Source of the DNA: CBDCYS01 sp965224215
GTDB taxonomy: Bacteria > Acidobacteriota > Terriglobia > Bryobacterales > UBA6623
Assembly: GCA_965224215.1 (NCBI GenBank)
Contig: CBDCYS010000005.1
Coordinates: 1 to 64,000 of the forward strand
Direction: 5' to 3'
Length of the DNA: 64,000 nt
Shown here piece by piece: positions 56,539-64,000 of this stretch; position 1 is the first letter of the stretch; each line of letters begins with the position of its first letter. The translations under genes were made by a program, and so were the position numbers. Below the pieces are notes generated by a model. It was not told where the DNA came from, ran no database searches, and saw nothing but the letters and a program-made list of their open reading frames with translations.

Positions 56539-56692
56539 TGGCATGGACTAAACCAGAGTTCGGCCGTAACCGAATCGTCAATGCTGGTAAAGTTCTCGCT
56601 GGCCGCAAGCAATGCAGTTCCGAGGAATGGCAGAAGTCCTGACACGGCTGTCAATTGGCGGTCATCACACACCTACCCGCTACAGGTGATGT

Positions 56693-58012
56693 CACTACTG
56701 TCCGGTTAACGACTCACTGGCGAGCGGCAACTGATTGTTCCAGCATAGCCACGGGCTGTTTTCCCCTTGCCGCGATTTGAACGGCGAAGGACGGCTGGAA
56801 CGACTTCGGAGGCGGCCGACAATGGTTCATGAACCTCGGCCGCACCGTATTCTCCCAGTTGATCAGCTTCCTTCCGGATCGCGAATTCCGCCGCTGCGTA
56901 AGCCGCTACGACGGGGATCGCAGATGGCGCGGCTTTTCCTGCTGGGATCAGTTCCTCTGCATGGCGTTCGCCCAGCTGACCTACCGCGAAAGCCTGCGCG
57001 ACATCGAAGCGTGCCTGCGTTCGCTCGGCGCCAAGCTCTACCACAGGGGATTCCGCTCCCAGGTGGCGCGCTCCACACTGGCCGACGCCAACGAGTCGCG
57101 CGACTGGCGGATCTATGCCGATTTCGCCCAGGTCTTGATTCGCATCGCGCGGCCTTTGTACGCCCGCGATCCGATCGGCGTGGATCTCGATCAAAGTCTC
57201 TACGCTCTGGACTCGACCACCATCGATCTGTGCCTCTCGCTGTTCCCCTGGGCCAAGTTCCGCCGGCACAAGGCCGCCCTGAAGATGCACACGCTGTTGG
57301 ACCTGCGGGGTAACATCCCCACGTTTATCCGCATTACCGCTGGCAAAACGCACGACGTCAACATCCTCGACGAGTTCCTCCCCGAGCCCGGCGCCTTCTA
57401 CGTCATGGATCGGGCCTACGTCGATTTCGAACGTCTCTTCGTGTTCACCCTCTGCTCGTCGTTCTTCGTCGTGCGAACCAAGAAGAACATCTTGCGCCAA
57501 CGGCGCTACTCGCATCCCGTCGACAAGTCCACGGGGGTGCGCTCGGATCAGACCGTCCTACTGACTGCCATCGAGTCGGCCCTGGCGTATCCGGACCCGT
57601 TGCGGCGGATCAGCTACTTTGACGCCGCGACGAACAAGCGGCTGAAGTTCCTGACCAACAACTTCGCGCTCCCGGCGCTGACCATCGCCCGCATCTACAA
57701 GTCGCGTTGGCAGATCGAGTTGTTCTTCAAGTGGATCAAGCAGCTCCTGCGGATCAAGCAGTTTTACGGTACCAGCGAGAACGCCGTGAAGACGCAAATC
57801 TGGATCGCGGTCTCGGTTTACGTACTGGTCGCGATCGCGCGCAAGAGGTTGGGCCTGGAGGCGAGTCGCTACCAAATTCTACAGATTCTCAGCGTTACCC
57901 TTTTCGAGAAAACGCCCATTTTACAGGCCTTGCAGCCGTCCGACTCCCACGAAAACTTACTCGATGACCCTAACCAGCTGATTCTATTCGACTTTTAACC
58001 GGACAGTAGTGC
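56693..58012 (+). mobile_element. IS4-family insertion sequence, ~1320 bp
   Basis: Inverted repeats CACTACTGTCCGGTTAA (left) and TTAACCGGACAGTAGTG (right) are perfect over 17 bp. The flanking GGTGATGT is duplicated (56685-56692, 58013-58020), with one extra C at the right end. It splits the RelA/SpoT-domain gene between V-M and the MTLRNRAQ motif. Confidence 0.92.
56829..57998 (+). CDS. IS4-family transposase
   Basis: 389 aa. The DDE residues lie in LYALDSTTIDLCL (D), FYVMDRAYVDFERLF (D) and YKSRWQIELFFKWIKQLLRI, the YREK-type motif with the catalytic E. Residues FRRHKAALKMHTLLDLRGNI are typical of the group. The frame is intact. Confidence 0.93.
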   Translation: MNLGRTVFSQLISFLPDREFRRCVSRYDGDRRWRGFSCWDQFLCMAFAQLTYRESLRDIEACLRSLGAKLYHRGFRSQVARSTLADANESRDWRIYADFAQVLIRIARPLYARDPIGVDLDQSLYALDSTTIDLCLSLFPWAKFRRHKAALKMHTLLDLRGNIPTFIRITAGKTHDVNILDEFLPEPGAFYVMDRAYVDFERLFVFTLCSSFFVVRTKKNILRQRRYSHPVDKSTGVRSDQTVLLTAIESALAYPDPLRRISYFDAATNKRLKFLTNNFALPALTIARIYKSRWQIELFFKWIKQLLRIKQFYGTSENAVKTQIWIAVSVYVLVAIARKRLGLEASRYQILQILSVTLFEKTPILQALQPSDSHENLLDDPNQLILFDF

Positions 58013-58478
58013 GGTGATGTATATGACTCTGCGCAATCGCGCGCAAAAACTAGATCCAGAGATGATTGGCGCTCAGCGTCTCAAGCGGCTTCCTTCAATC
58101 GTAAAGAAGCTGGAGCTGTTCAAGAACATGCAGTTGTCGCAGATGCAGGATCTTGGCGGTTGTAGGGCTGTGGTTGGACATATCGAACAGGTTGATCATC
58201 TCGTCAAAACATACAAGAGTAACCCGCCACCGACGGCTAAGCCCGCAAAAATTGACGACTACGTTACAAAGCCCAAAGAAGACGGCTATCGAAGTGTCCA
58301 TCTTGTCTACAAATACCAAAGAAGAGCATCATCTAGTGTTTCGCTTACCGGCGCCAAGACGGGGTTTCAAATGCCGATCCAGTCACTGCTCCAATCTCAT
58401 GAACTCTTCCGAGACATAGATCTTGAGGGGAGACAAAAGCGGGGTTTCGGAAAGAGAGGAAAGAATGTTTAATTTACT

Positions 58479-59527
58479 CCTGCTTATACGGTTGTTTCAG
58501 CAAGCCCCAAGATGTTGGGGTGGAGGTCATCGCGTCTTGTCCAGGTCACGCGCGCGGCGGATGTGGGCGTAAGGCGTAGGAGCGTGTTGAGTTCCGAGAC
58601 CGAGGAGGGTTTGGAAGGCTGCCATTGGGGTCTTGCGGCGGTTGTGTCGAAACACGAACTCATCGAGGTAAACCTGAAGCTGAGCGCGGCTCACGCCGTG
58701 GTACGTTCCGGTCAGCCATTGCTGCAGGTTGCCAATGGCACGATCCGCCAGCGGCACCACCGACTTGGCGCCTTTCCGCAAGTCAGTCCGGTGAGGTTGC
58801 GGACGAGAGACGTGTTTGTAGCCGGCCTCTTCGAGGGCGGTAAAGGTCTTCAGACCGTCTGTGTAGATGGTCGAGCCGGGAACAACGTTCTGGGCAAGAA
58901 ACCTGTCGATCGTCACCTTCTTGAAGTCTGGAATAACGGACATGCGAACGCGCCCGGAGCACTTCCCGCGTTTCTCAACAGCGACCATCACAAGGGCCGC
59001 ACGGCGCCCCTTCAGTTGCCGGCTGCCTCGCAAACCTGCTTGCGGGCCGCCAATCCAGGTGTCATCGACCTCTACTTCTCCGTGCAAGGGCTCGCGAGCT
59101 GCGTTCACCATGGCCCGTCGCAGTTTGTGCAACATCATCCAGGCGGTTTCGTAGCGCGACAGGCCGAGCTGACGCTGCAGTAGCAGCGCCGACACACCTC
59201 GTTTATCAGTTGTCATCAGGTACGCAGCCCAAAACCAAACCGTCAGCGGGGTCTTCGTATTGTGGAGCACCGTTCCCGACGTCAACGAGACCTGGTGTCG
59301 ACACGCCGCGCACTGCCACCGTAGTTTCTGCTCGAGAATGTAGGCCTGCCGATGCCCACACTGAGGACAAAGGAACCCGTCGGGCCAACGACAAGCAGCC
59401 AGGTACTTCTGGCAAGCCTCCTCGGTCGCGAACTCCACCTGAAACTGACGCAGACTCTTCGGAAACGGCGGCCGAGCCACGCCCTACCCTACATCTTGGG
59501 GCTTGCTGAAACAACCGTATAAGCAAG
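58479..59527 (-). mobile_element. IS1595-family insertion sequence, second type, 1049 bp
   Basis: The ends C(C/T)TGCTTATACGGTTG and TTTCAGCAAGCCCCAAGATG are inverted repeats, related to but distinct from those of the element at 4766. Flanks AATTTACT and AGTTTACT form an 8-bp duplication with one mismatch. It splits small membrane gene 1 after its fourth codon. Confidence 0.9.
58527..59480 (-). CDS. IS1595-family (ISXO2-like DDE) transposase
   Basis: 317 aa, starting MARPPFPKSLRQFQVEFATE. Zinc ribbon CPQCGHRQ ... CAACRHQ, then the DDE domain: VEVDDTWIGGPQAGLRGSRQ, GSTIYTDGLKTF and YLDEFVFRHNRRKTPMAAF. Intact. This copy is the source match for the 32-bp and 35-bp patches at 50529 and 13059. 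Confidence 0.92.
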   Translation of the reverse strand: MARPPFPKSLRQFQVEFATEEACQKYLAACRWPDGFLCPQCGHRQAYILEQKLRWQCAACRHQVSLTSGTVLHNTKTPLTVWFWAAYLMTTDKRGVSALLLQRQLGLSRYETAWMMLHKLRRAMVNAAREPLHGEVEVDDTWIGGPQAGLRGSRQLKGRRAALVMVAVEKRGKCSGRVRMSVIPDFKKVTIDRFLAQNVVPGSTIYTDGLKTFTALEEAGYKHVSRPQPHRTDLRKGAKSVVPLADRAIGNLQQWLTGTYHGVSRAQLQVYLDEFVFRHNRRKTPMAAFQTLLGLGTQHAPTPYAHIRRARDLDKTR

Positions 59528-59915
59528 AGTTTACTAAAAGAATTCTCAAAGTGTTTCCGGCCAACGGTAAAAAACCTGGCGGTTGTGATTGCGGTCTTTG
59601 CAGGGCTGTTTTCCATCGGCACGGTTCTTATGAAAATGACAATGATAGAGCCTCAATCAGCGACGCGGCACGCGATTGATGCGCTGTCCGCGGAAAATCG
59701 TGAACTGCGCACACAACTCGAGCAGTCCAGGCGCGCACTGCTGCGCGTACATGAACTGAGCAGGGGGCAGGTCGTATTGATGTCCAGACTACACCCAGAG
59801 ATCGACGTCACGGAACTACTCCGGCTTTTTGACCTTTTGCAGTTTCAACCGCCGGAGTCTGCTAGGTATAGAGGCCCGGAGAATGTCGATGCCATAGCAC
59901 TGGCGGAGGTTCGTC

Positions 59916-60293
59916 GTGAATGAAAAAGGGCTGTTGAAACGGGGAATTTCGCGCATTGACCTCGCTCTAGCGGTCGCCGCAATTTCTCTAGTCGTGGCGC
60001 TGCTGAATGGATTGCTTAGCCGAGAATGGAGTGCCCAATCGGCTTTAAACAGCGTTACGTCAGAACGCGGCAGCCTGAAAATCGAGATCAGTGAGCTCAG
60101 AACTTGCTGCGAGACACCCACGGTTGATATCAGTCGCTCTACAGACTTTGCGGTTCTCAAGGAGCGCGTTGATTCACTCGAAACACGATTGCGTGAGCAG
60201 TTGAACTTGACGATTGTCTTGCACTCCGCAAGTCAACTGGATATCAGGCGGCAGATCGAATCTGCAATCGAAAATGCGGTGAAGCGACCTTAA
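59916..60293 (+). CDS. Small membrane protein 2 of the RelA/SpoT operon
   Basis: 125 aa. It starts 8 bp before the end of the preceding gene. One membrane helix (DLALAVAAISLVVALLNGLL, residues ~15-34) is followed by a long coiled-coil region (SERGSLKIEISELRT, DFAVLKERVDSLETRLREQL) and a helical tail. Same topology and similar length as membrane protein 1, suggesting that they form a hetero-oligomer. No family was recognised. It is the only intact member of the operon. Confidence 0.75.
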   Translation: MNEKGLLKRGISRIDLALAVAAISLVVALLNGLLSREWSAQSALNSVTSERGSLKIEISELRTCCETPTVDISRSTDFAVLKERVDSLETRLREQLNLTIVLHSASQLDIRRQIESAIENAVKRP

Positions 60294-60353
60294 CCATCTC
60301 AATAGTTCAGCCTGTTTGGCGACCTCTGCGGCAGGAACAAGTGGCTTACCCAG

Positions 60354-60480
60354 ATGAAGACGTCGGATCTATTTGTGAAATGCCTAGAAGAAGAAGGCAT
60401 CGAGTACATCTTCGGCGTGCCCGGAGAGGAGAACGCGGATTTTGTCATGTCGCTCGCGGAGTCAGACAAGATCTGGACGG
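60354..60480 (+). pseudogene. Acetolactate-synthase-type enzyme, N-terminal fragment
   Basis: The ORF begins MKTSDLFVKCLEEEGIEYIF and continues GVPGEENADFVMSLAES, the conserved opening of TPP-dependent acetolactate synthase large subunits. Similarity ends after about 40 codons, well before the TPP motif, and IS1380 copy 4 follows 40 bp later. The fragment differs from the Tat-exported TPP enzyme at 18740. Confidence 0.8.
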
Positions 60481-60522
60481 CGCGTACAAAATTCCCTCGC
60501 CGCCCCTTCGTTAGCCTTTCCA

Positions 60523-62322
60523 CCTGAATTATGCACTGCCGGTGCACCTGGTGAGGGCTGAGCCGCCAGGAACCATTTGGGGACCCCCGAAAACATGGGG
60601 TAAAAAGGTAGGCTGGCAAAGATTTCAGCTTCGCCAGTCAACCCCAAGGAGGTCACCCAAATGGTTACCAAACGAAAACAGCATAGCTCCCGAAGGCCCG
60701 TCAAACAAGGCCCCGGCGCGAGGGCCCCGCGGCCCAATAAAATCGGGGCTGCCACGCCCTATCACTTCCGTGGCAAGAATCTGACTCCCTACGGCGGCTT
60801 GCTGCCCGTCGCCACCCTGCTCGAAAAACTCGGCTTCCAAGCGCTGCTGGAAGAAACCCTCACGACCAAACGGATCACCCGAGCCATGAGCCCCTACCAG
60901 TTCGTGCTGGCCCTCGTGCTCGGCCTCTATGTCGGCTTTGCGCGGCTCAACCAACTCCGCTTCATCGCTCGCGACCCCATCCTGACCGGCATCTTGCAAG
61001 TGACGCGTCTGCCGCCGCAGTCCACGCTGTGGCGCTTTCTGGCCTCGCTGCACCTCAACGTGGCGAAGCAGATCCTTTCCATTCAGCGCCAGCTGCGGGA
61101 ACGAGTCTGGGCCGCGGCCCACGTGAAGTTGGAGACGGTGACGCTGGACACCGACACCACCGTGCATACCCTCTACGGCCGCCAGATGGGCGGGCGCAAG
61201 AGCTACAACCCCAAGAACAAGGGCAAGCGCAGCTACCAGCCGATACTGACCTTCCTGGCCGAGACGCGCCAATACCTGATGGGCGGGTTGCGCAACGGCG
61301 ACCGGCCCACGGGCCGACAGATCGCCGCCCACCTCGAGAGCGCTTTCCGGACTTTGCCGGGCGGCGTGAAGAAAATCCTGGCGCGGGCCGATTCCGGCTT
61401 TTATTGCTGGGAGGCGGTGGAGGCCTATGAAAAGGCGGCTTGTCAGTTCGTCATCGTGGCGCGCAAAACGCGGCGCCTGGTCGAGCGCTTGCAGCAAGCA
61501 GAATGGAAACCCTCCCCCCGCTCCGACGCGGACGCGGAATGCGAATTCCTCTACCAACCGCAAGGCTGGGCGCGGGCCTGCCGTTTCCTGGCGCTGCGTT
61601 ACGAAAACGAGCCCAAGGCCGGCGCGGCCGAGCAATACCAGTTGTTCGCCACCAGCGCTTACACCTACCGCGTGTTTGTCACCAATCTGGCCGAGCCGAT
61701 CGCGGCGGTGGTGTGGTTTTACAATCAGCGCGCCGGAGCCGAGAACCTGATCAAGGAGGCCAACAACGACGCCGGGCTGGCGGCCCATCCCTCGCGCCGC
61801 TTTGACATGAACCGCAATCACTTTCAGTTGGCCATGCTGGCCTACAATCTCAACTGCTGGCTGCTGCTGTTCAACCGCGAAGCCCAGGCCAGCGTGGAGA
61901 CGCTGCGGCACACCACCCTGGCGACGGCGCGGCTGCGTTTTCTGTTCGTGGCGGCCAAGATCTGGCGGCACGCCGGCAGAACGGGTGTCAGCTACAGCGA
62001 TCATTATCAGGAAAAGGGCCTGTTTGAACGGCTGATGCGACGGCTGCGGGCGATGGGGCCGCCGGGATCGAGCTTGGCGCCGGTGGTGGAGGGTGCGCTG
62101 AGCTGAGGGGCACTCCATGCATAAAATTTCATGCACTCGCCGCAACGTACTGGGAACACGCCGCTTGCCAGCCCGCTTTTGCCCTGCCGGGATCAGGAGG
62201 CGGCTCAAACGGGGAGGGAAACAGCAGAAAAGACGACTTGCGAAATCACTGAGTTGACACGAGTGCCGCTATCGCCACAACTCCATCGACGATGGCTACG
62301 CCGAATCTGTGCATAATTCAGG
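60523..62322 (+). mobile_element. IS1380-family insertion sequence, copy 4 (1800 bp)
   Basis: Perfect CCTGAATTATGCAC ends and a perfect 5-bp duplication TTCCA (60518-60522, 62323-62327). Nearly identical to copy 3. Transposase intact. Confidence 0.95.
60661..62106 (+). CDS. IS1380-family transposase
   Basis: Intact 481 aa. Differs from copy 3 by at least one residue (TRQYLMGG for TREYLMGG). Same catalytic signatures and the same CAAGGAGG ribosome-binding site. Confidence 0.95.
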   Translation: MVTKRKQHSSRRPVKQGPGARAPRPNKIGAATPYHFRGKNLTPYGGLLPVATLLEKLGFQALLEETLTTKRITRAMSPYQFVLALVLGLYVGFARLNQLRFIARDPILTGILQVTRLPPQSTLWRFLASLHLNVAKQILSIQRQLRERVWAAAHVKLETVTLDTDTTVHTLYGRQMGGRKSYNPKNKGKRSYQPILTFLAETRQYLMGGLRNGDRPTGRQIAAHLESAFRTLPGGVKKILARADSGFYCWEAVEAYEKAACQFVIVARKTRRLVERLQQAEWKPSPRSDADAECEFLYQPQGWARACRFLALRYENEPKAGAAEQYQLFATSAYTYRVFVTNLAEPIAAVVWFYNQRAGAENLIKEANNDAGLAAHPSRRFDMNRNHFQLAMLAYNLNCWLLLFNREAQASVETLRHTTLATARLRFLFVAAKIWRHAGRTGVSYSDHYQEKGLFERLMRRLRAMGPPGSSLAPVVEGALS

Positions 62323-62327
62323 TTCCA

Positions 62328-62692
62328 TTGCGTCTGGCAGACAAAGTCTGTTCTGATAGTAGATTCTGTTTTCCTGACGGCTTAAGCGCAGAGGGGGCAC
62401 GCAGTGCCAAAGAATGTGAGGGTCGCTGCATTGGAGCGCCTGCAAACACTTGCTACGGACGAATACAACATCACGACGGAGAACGTGCGGCTGATGATTA
62501 CGGACAATTACGGACATCTCGCGTGTATTCACCCAAGCCTTGCTTGAAGCCGGACACCCCGCCAGACAGATTCTGCGGATCACTACAAAGTTCCGGGACG
62601 CAGGCAGAAGGTCACCGCCGTGGCAGCCGGCTTCTAGAAAGGTCCCCGGCAGGCCGCAGGACGGAGCGGACGGAAATAGACGCCTAAGGTAG
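62328..62692. other. No confident gene (365 bp)
   Basis: A short plus-strand frame (GTG at about 62404 to TGA at 62547) reads VRVAALERLQTLATDEYNIT and could be a small protein or a remnant. No family was recognised. It precedes the HNH-like ORF. Confidence 0.35.
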
Positions 62693-63097
62693 CTGTTTAA
62701 ACCGGATCACAAGTTTTACGCTGACGAGAATGGCGGAACACTTACTGAGGTTAGGTATTTCCTTCAGGCGCTCTCGATGGACGACGCGCCCGAGCTTCCC
62801 CCCAACACCATCCAAGACTGCTTTCTCTGGCTGGTTGAGCACCGCGTGGTGCCCGGCGCATACTTCGCCCCGATCCAACTTATCCCGATTAGTCTTTTGA
62901 GGGTCCTCGATGACGCTCGCAGAATCCAATCAGGCCACCTCATTCCACTTGACCGAGGTGGGCACCACGAGCCAACGAACGCCTTTTTGATGCTCGCCCG
63001 AAGCAACCAGCTACAGGGCAACCTTACGGTAAGTGAACTGCTGGTACTCATGGAGCAAATCCTACAGAGACACCGGGAGCGAGAACCTATTCCTTAA
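62693..63097 (+). CDS. HNH-like restriction-associated protein, probably 5'-truncated
   Basis: The frame is open from 62693 without a clear start and reads LFKPDHKFYADENGGTLTEV. An ATG at 62777 gives 106 aa. The conserved part is PGAYFAPIQLIPISLL, then SGHLIPLDRGGHHEPTNAFL and SNQLQGNLTVSELL, an HNH-type nuclease pattern (H...N with N in the last position). It ends 4 bp inside the convergent methylase gene. Its position suggests a restriction-modification partner, but nuclease activity is inferred only from the motif. Confidence 0.6.
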   Translation: MFKPDHKFYADENGGTLTEVRYFLQALSMDDAPELPPNTIQDCFLWLVEHRVVPGAYFAPIQLIPISLLRVLDDARRIQSGHLIPLDRGGHHEPTNAFLMLARSNQLQGNLTVSELLVLMEQILQRHREREPIP

Positions 63098-64000
63098 GCC
63101 TCACCCAATCTACGGTTTAACTGGTCAAGCGCCTGTCCGAAGCCCTCGATTGCCGTTTGTCGGGCTCCTTCTGCCTGTTTGACCTTTGTGGCGATCTCTC
63201 TCAGCGCCTTTTCTGACTCCGGGATCGGGATTTCAATCTCGCCAATGAATTCCGGTGTGATTTCGTCAATGACCGACCCGAACACGCCGCGCTTGATAAT
63301 CTCCCGTGCGTAATTCGTCCGCAGGAAAGCGAGGATGTAGCAGGGGTCAAGTTTCTTCGGGTCCGGCACAATTCTGATTACATGCTCCGACATCGCGCAA
63401 CCATCCCATGCCGGTGGAACGGACGATACGATACCCGTTGACCCGCTGCGAGTAATCAGAAGCCAGCCCGCTTCCACTCGCAAGGCTTCGAGCTTAGGGT
63501 CGTCTGACCGAAGCCATTTGTCGGTTGTCGGGATCAACTCCGTGATGTTAGACCCCCCGAAAAAAGGAACCGCATCACGTGATCGGTCAACATAATCACG
63601 CCGAAATCTGCCAGGGTAGAAGATCCGTTCCACTACATCATGTAGCTTTTTTTTCTTCCATCCCACCTTCACCTCAAGGGACAAGTCCGCGACGGTGCCG
63701 CCGGAGCCTCCGGTTAGAGGCTGGTGAAACAGCGCGTTCATCCGCAAGAGGGCGTCGCGCGCAATGGAGGAATACGGCACCGTGAAACAACGCTCGTAAG
63801 CATCCCCCGGATTGCCCCCATCCAGGAAGGTCTTGTATGCTGTCTTTACTTCGTCGAAGTCGGACAGGATTTCCTCTGATGACGAACCGTCTGCATGTCT
63901 TCTGAATACCGGATGCCCCCTTCTGTCATGTCCTATCCATCGCGGCATTGCCATGAACACCGTTCCCTGAGTCTTCTCTTGCGGGTTAGATAAAGGCTCC
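63094..64000 (-). CDS. N-6 DNA methylase C-terminus fused to type I specificity domain (partial)
   Basis: The frame is open to the window edge; the visible part starts EPLSNPQEKTQGTVFMAMPR and WIGHDRRGHPVF, the C-terminal end of N-6 adenine methylases (HsdM-like). A specificity domain follows, with YPGRFRRDYVDRSRDAVPFF, LITRSGSTGIVSS and a closing IEIPIPESEKALREIATKVK helix. Fusion of methylase and one target-recognition domain is known in type I-like/BREX-like single-chain systems. The catalytic NPPF motif must lie outside the window. Confidence 0.82.
   Translation of the reverse strand, partial: EPLSNPQEKTQGTVFMAMPRWIGHDRRGHPVFRRHADGSSSEEILSDFDEVKTAYKTFLDGGNPGDAYERCFTVPYSSIARDALLRMNALFHQPLTGGSGGTVADLSLEVKVGWKKKKLHDVVERIFYPGRFRRDYVDRSRDAVPFFGGSNITELIPTTDKWLRSDDPKLEALRVEAGWLLITRSGSTGIVSSVPPAWDGCAMSEHVIRIVPDPKKLDPCYILAFLRTNYAREIIKRGVFGSVIDEITPEFIGEIEIPIPESEKALREIATKVKQAEGARQTAIEGFGQALDQLNRRLGEA

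Larger units (their letters stand above)
54733..58472 (+). pseudogene. RelA/SpoT-domain protein gene interrupted by IS1380 and IS4
   Basis: Three pieces belong together. ATGGCA (54733-54738) is followed, after IS1380 copy 3, by 56544-56692 reading WTKPEFGRNRIVNAGKVLAG and, in a shifted frame, NWRSSHTYPLQVM. After the IS4 element, 58021-58472 reads YMTLRNRAQKLDPEMIGAQR, LKRLPSIVKKLELF, MQLSQMQDLGGCRAVV and KEDGYRSVHLVYKY. This is the synthetase-type domain of RelA/SpoT homologues (alarmone or related nucleotide pyrophosphokinases). Besides the two ISs there is a frameshift near 56640, and the C-terminus after VYKYQ no longer resembles the family. The stop overlaps the next gene. Inactive now. 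Confidence 0.8.
58465..59923 (+). pseudogene. Small membrane protein 1 of the RelA/SpoT operon, split by IS1595
   Basis: The gene starts at 58465 (GAGAGG upstream), overlapping the RelA/SpoT stop, and reads ATGTTTAATTTACT before the IS. After the IS and one duplication it continues in frame LKEFSKCFRPTVKNLAVVIA. The restored protein is ~133 aa: one membrane helix (LAVVIAVFAGLFSIGTVLM, residues ~19-37), then a coiled-coil (IDALSAENRELRTQLEQSRR) and a short tail. Its stop at 59923 overlaps the next start. No family was recognised. The unsplit form would be a bitopic membrane protein. Confidence 0.75.

Noticed and set aside
54739..62322. Composite transposon formed by IS1380 copies 3 and 4 around the RelA/SpoT operon
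   Set aside because: Each copy has its own 5-bp target duplication (TGGCA and TTCCA) and copy 3 lies inside the first gene, so they are independent insertions.

Overview
The window is about 64 kb of moderately GC-rich bacterial chromosome, most likely from an Acidobacteriota genome (Bryobacterales/Solibacter-like) or a relative with similar gene content. This is inferred from the families present: two pairs of planctomycete-type cytochrome c/DUF1549/DUF1553 genes with DUF1501 genes, a DUF2934 gene, a TonB receptor with an N-terminal carboxypeptidase-regulatory-like domain, an ASPIC/UnbV remnant, a GH51 arabinofuranosidase and a large M16 peptidase. No rRNA gene or ribosomal protein gene is present to fix the taxonomy.

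Left part (1-22.6 kb): IS debris (IS1595, IS6, IS21 and IS1380 fragments) surrounds a secreted PQQ-propeller protein and a secreted esterase. From about 4.6 kb there is an integrative element. It has a tRNA-Phe-like 3' half that looks like an attachment core, a tyrosine integrase, an excisionase-type HTH protein, a winged-helix gene split by an IS, a family A DNA polymerase with a +1 frameshift in a T6 run, an unknown partner gene, an XRE regulator, and a divergent tandem pair of zinc-finger proteins of which the first is truncated. It is followed by a phage-like small protein, a HEPN gene split by an IS5 element, a membrane protein, a Tat-exported TPP enzyme and gene remnants.

Middle part (22.6-54 kb): after an IS1380 copy with a premature stop and an ISNCY-type element come mostly ordinary chromosomal genes. 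These are DUF2235 hydrolase, M16 peptidase, PSD1+DUF1501 pair 1, phhB, pyk, glgC, a DUF2934 gene split by an IS200-type element, a TonB receptor with a His/Cys-containing small secreted protein, PSD1 (N-truncated)+DUF1501 pair 2, GH51, a GH2/ASPIC scar, an IS110 remnant and a Tat-type nucleoside hydrolase.

Right part (54-64 kb): an overlapping three-gene operon has been broken by three insertions (IS1380, IS4, IS1595). It encodes a RelA/SpoT-domain protein followed by two small single-pass membrane proteins with coiled-coil tails. Then come an acetolactate-synthase fragment, a fourth IS1380 copy, an HNH-like gene and, running off the window, a convergent N-6 methylase fused to a specificity domain.

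The strongest overall signal is recent IS expansion. There are four 1800-bp IS1380 copies, and three of them have perfect 5-bp target duplications. Five genes can be rejoined exactly at their insertion points by removing an IS and, where present, one copy of its duplication. The most interesting unexplained items are the alarmone-synthetase/membrane-protein operon, a pair of inverted ~390-bp intergenic repeats, and two 32-35 bp patches of IS1595 transposase sequence sitting at the junctions of broken genes.
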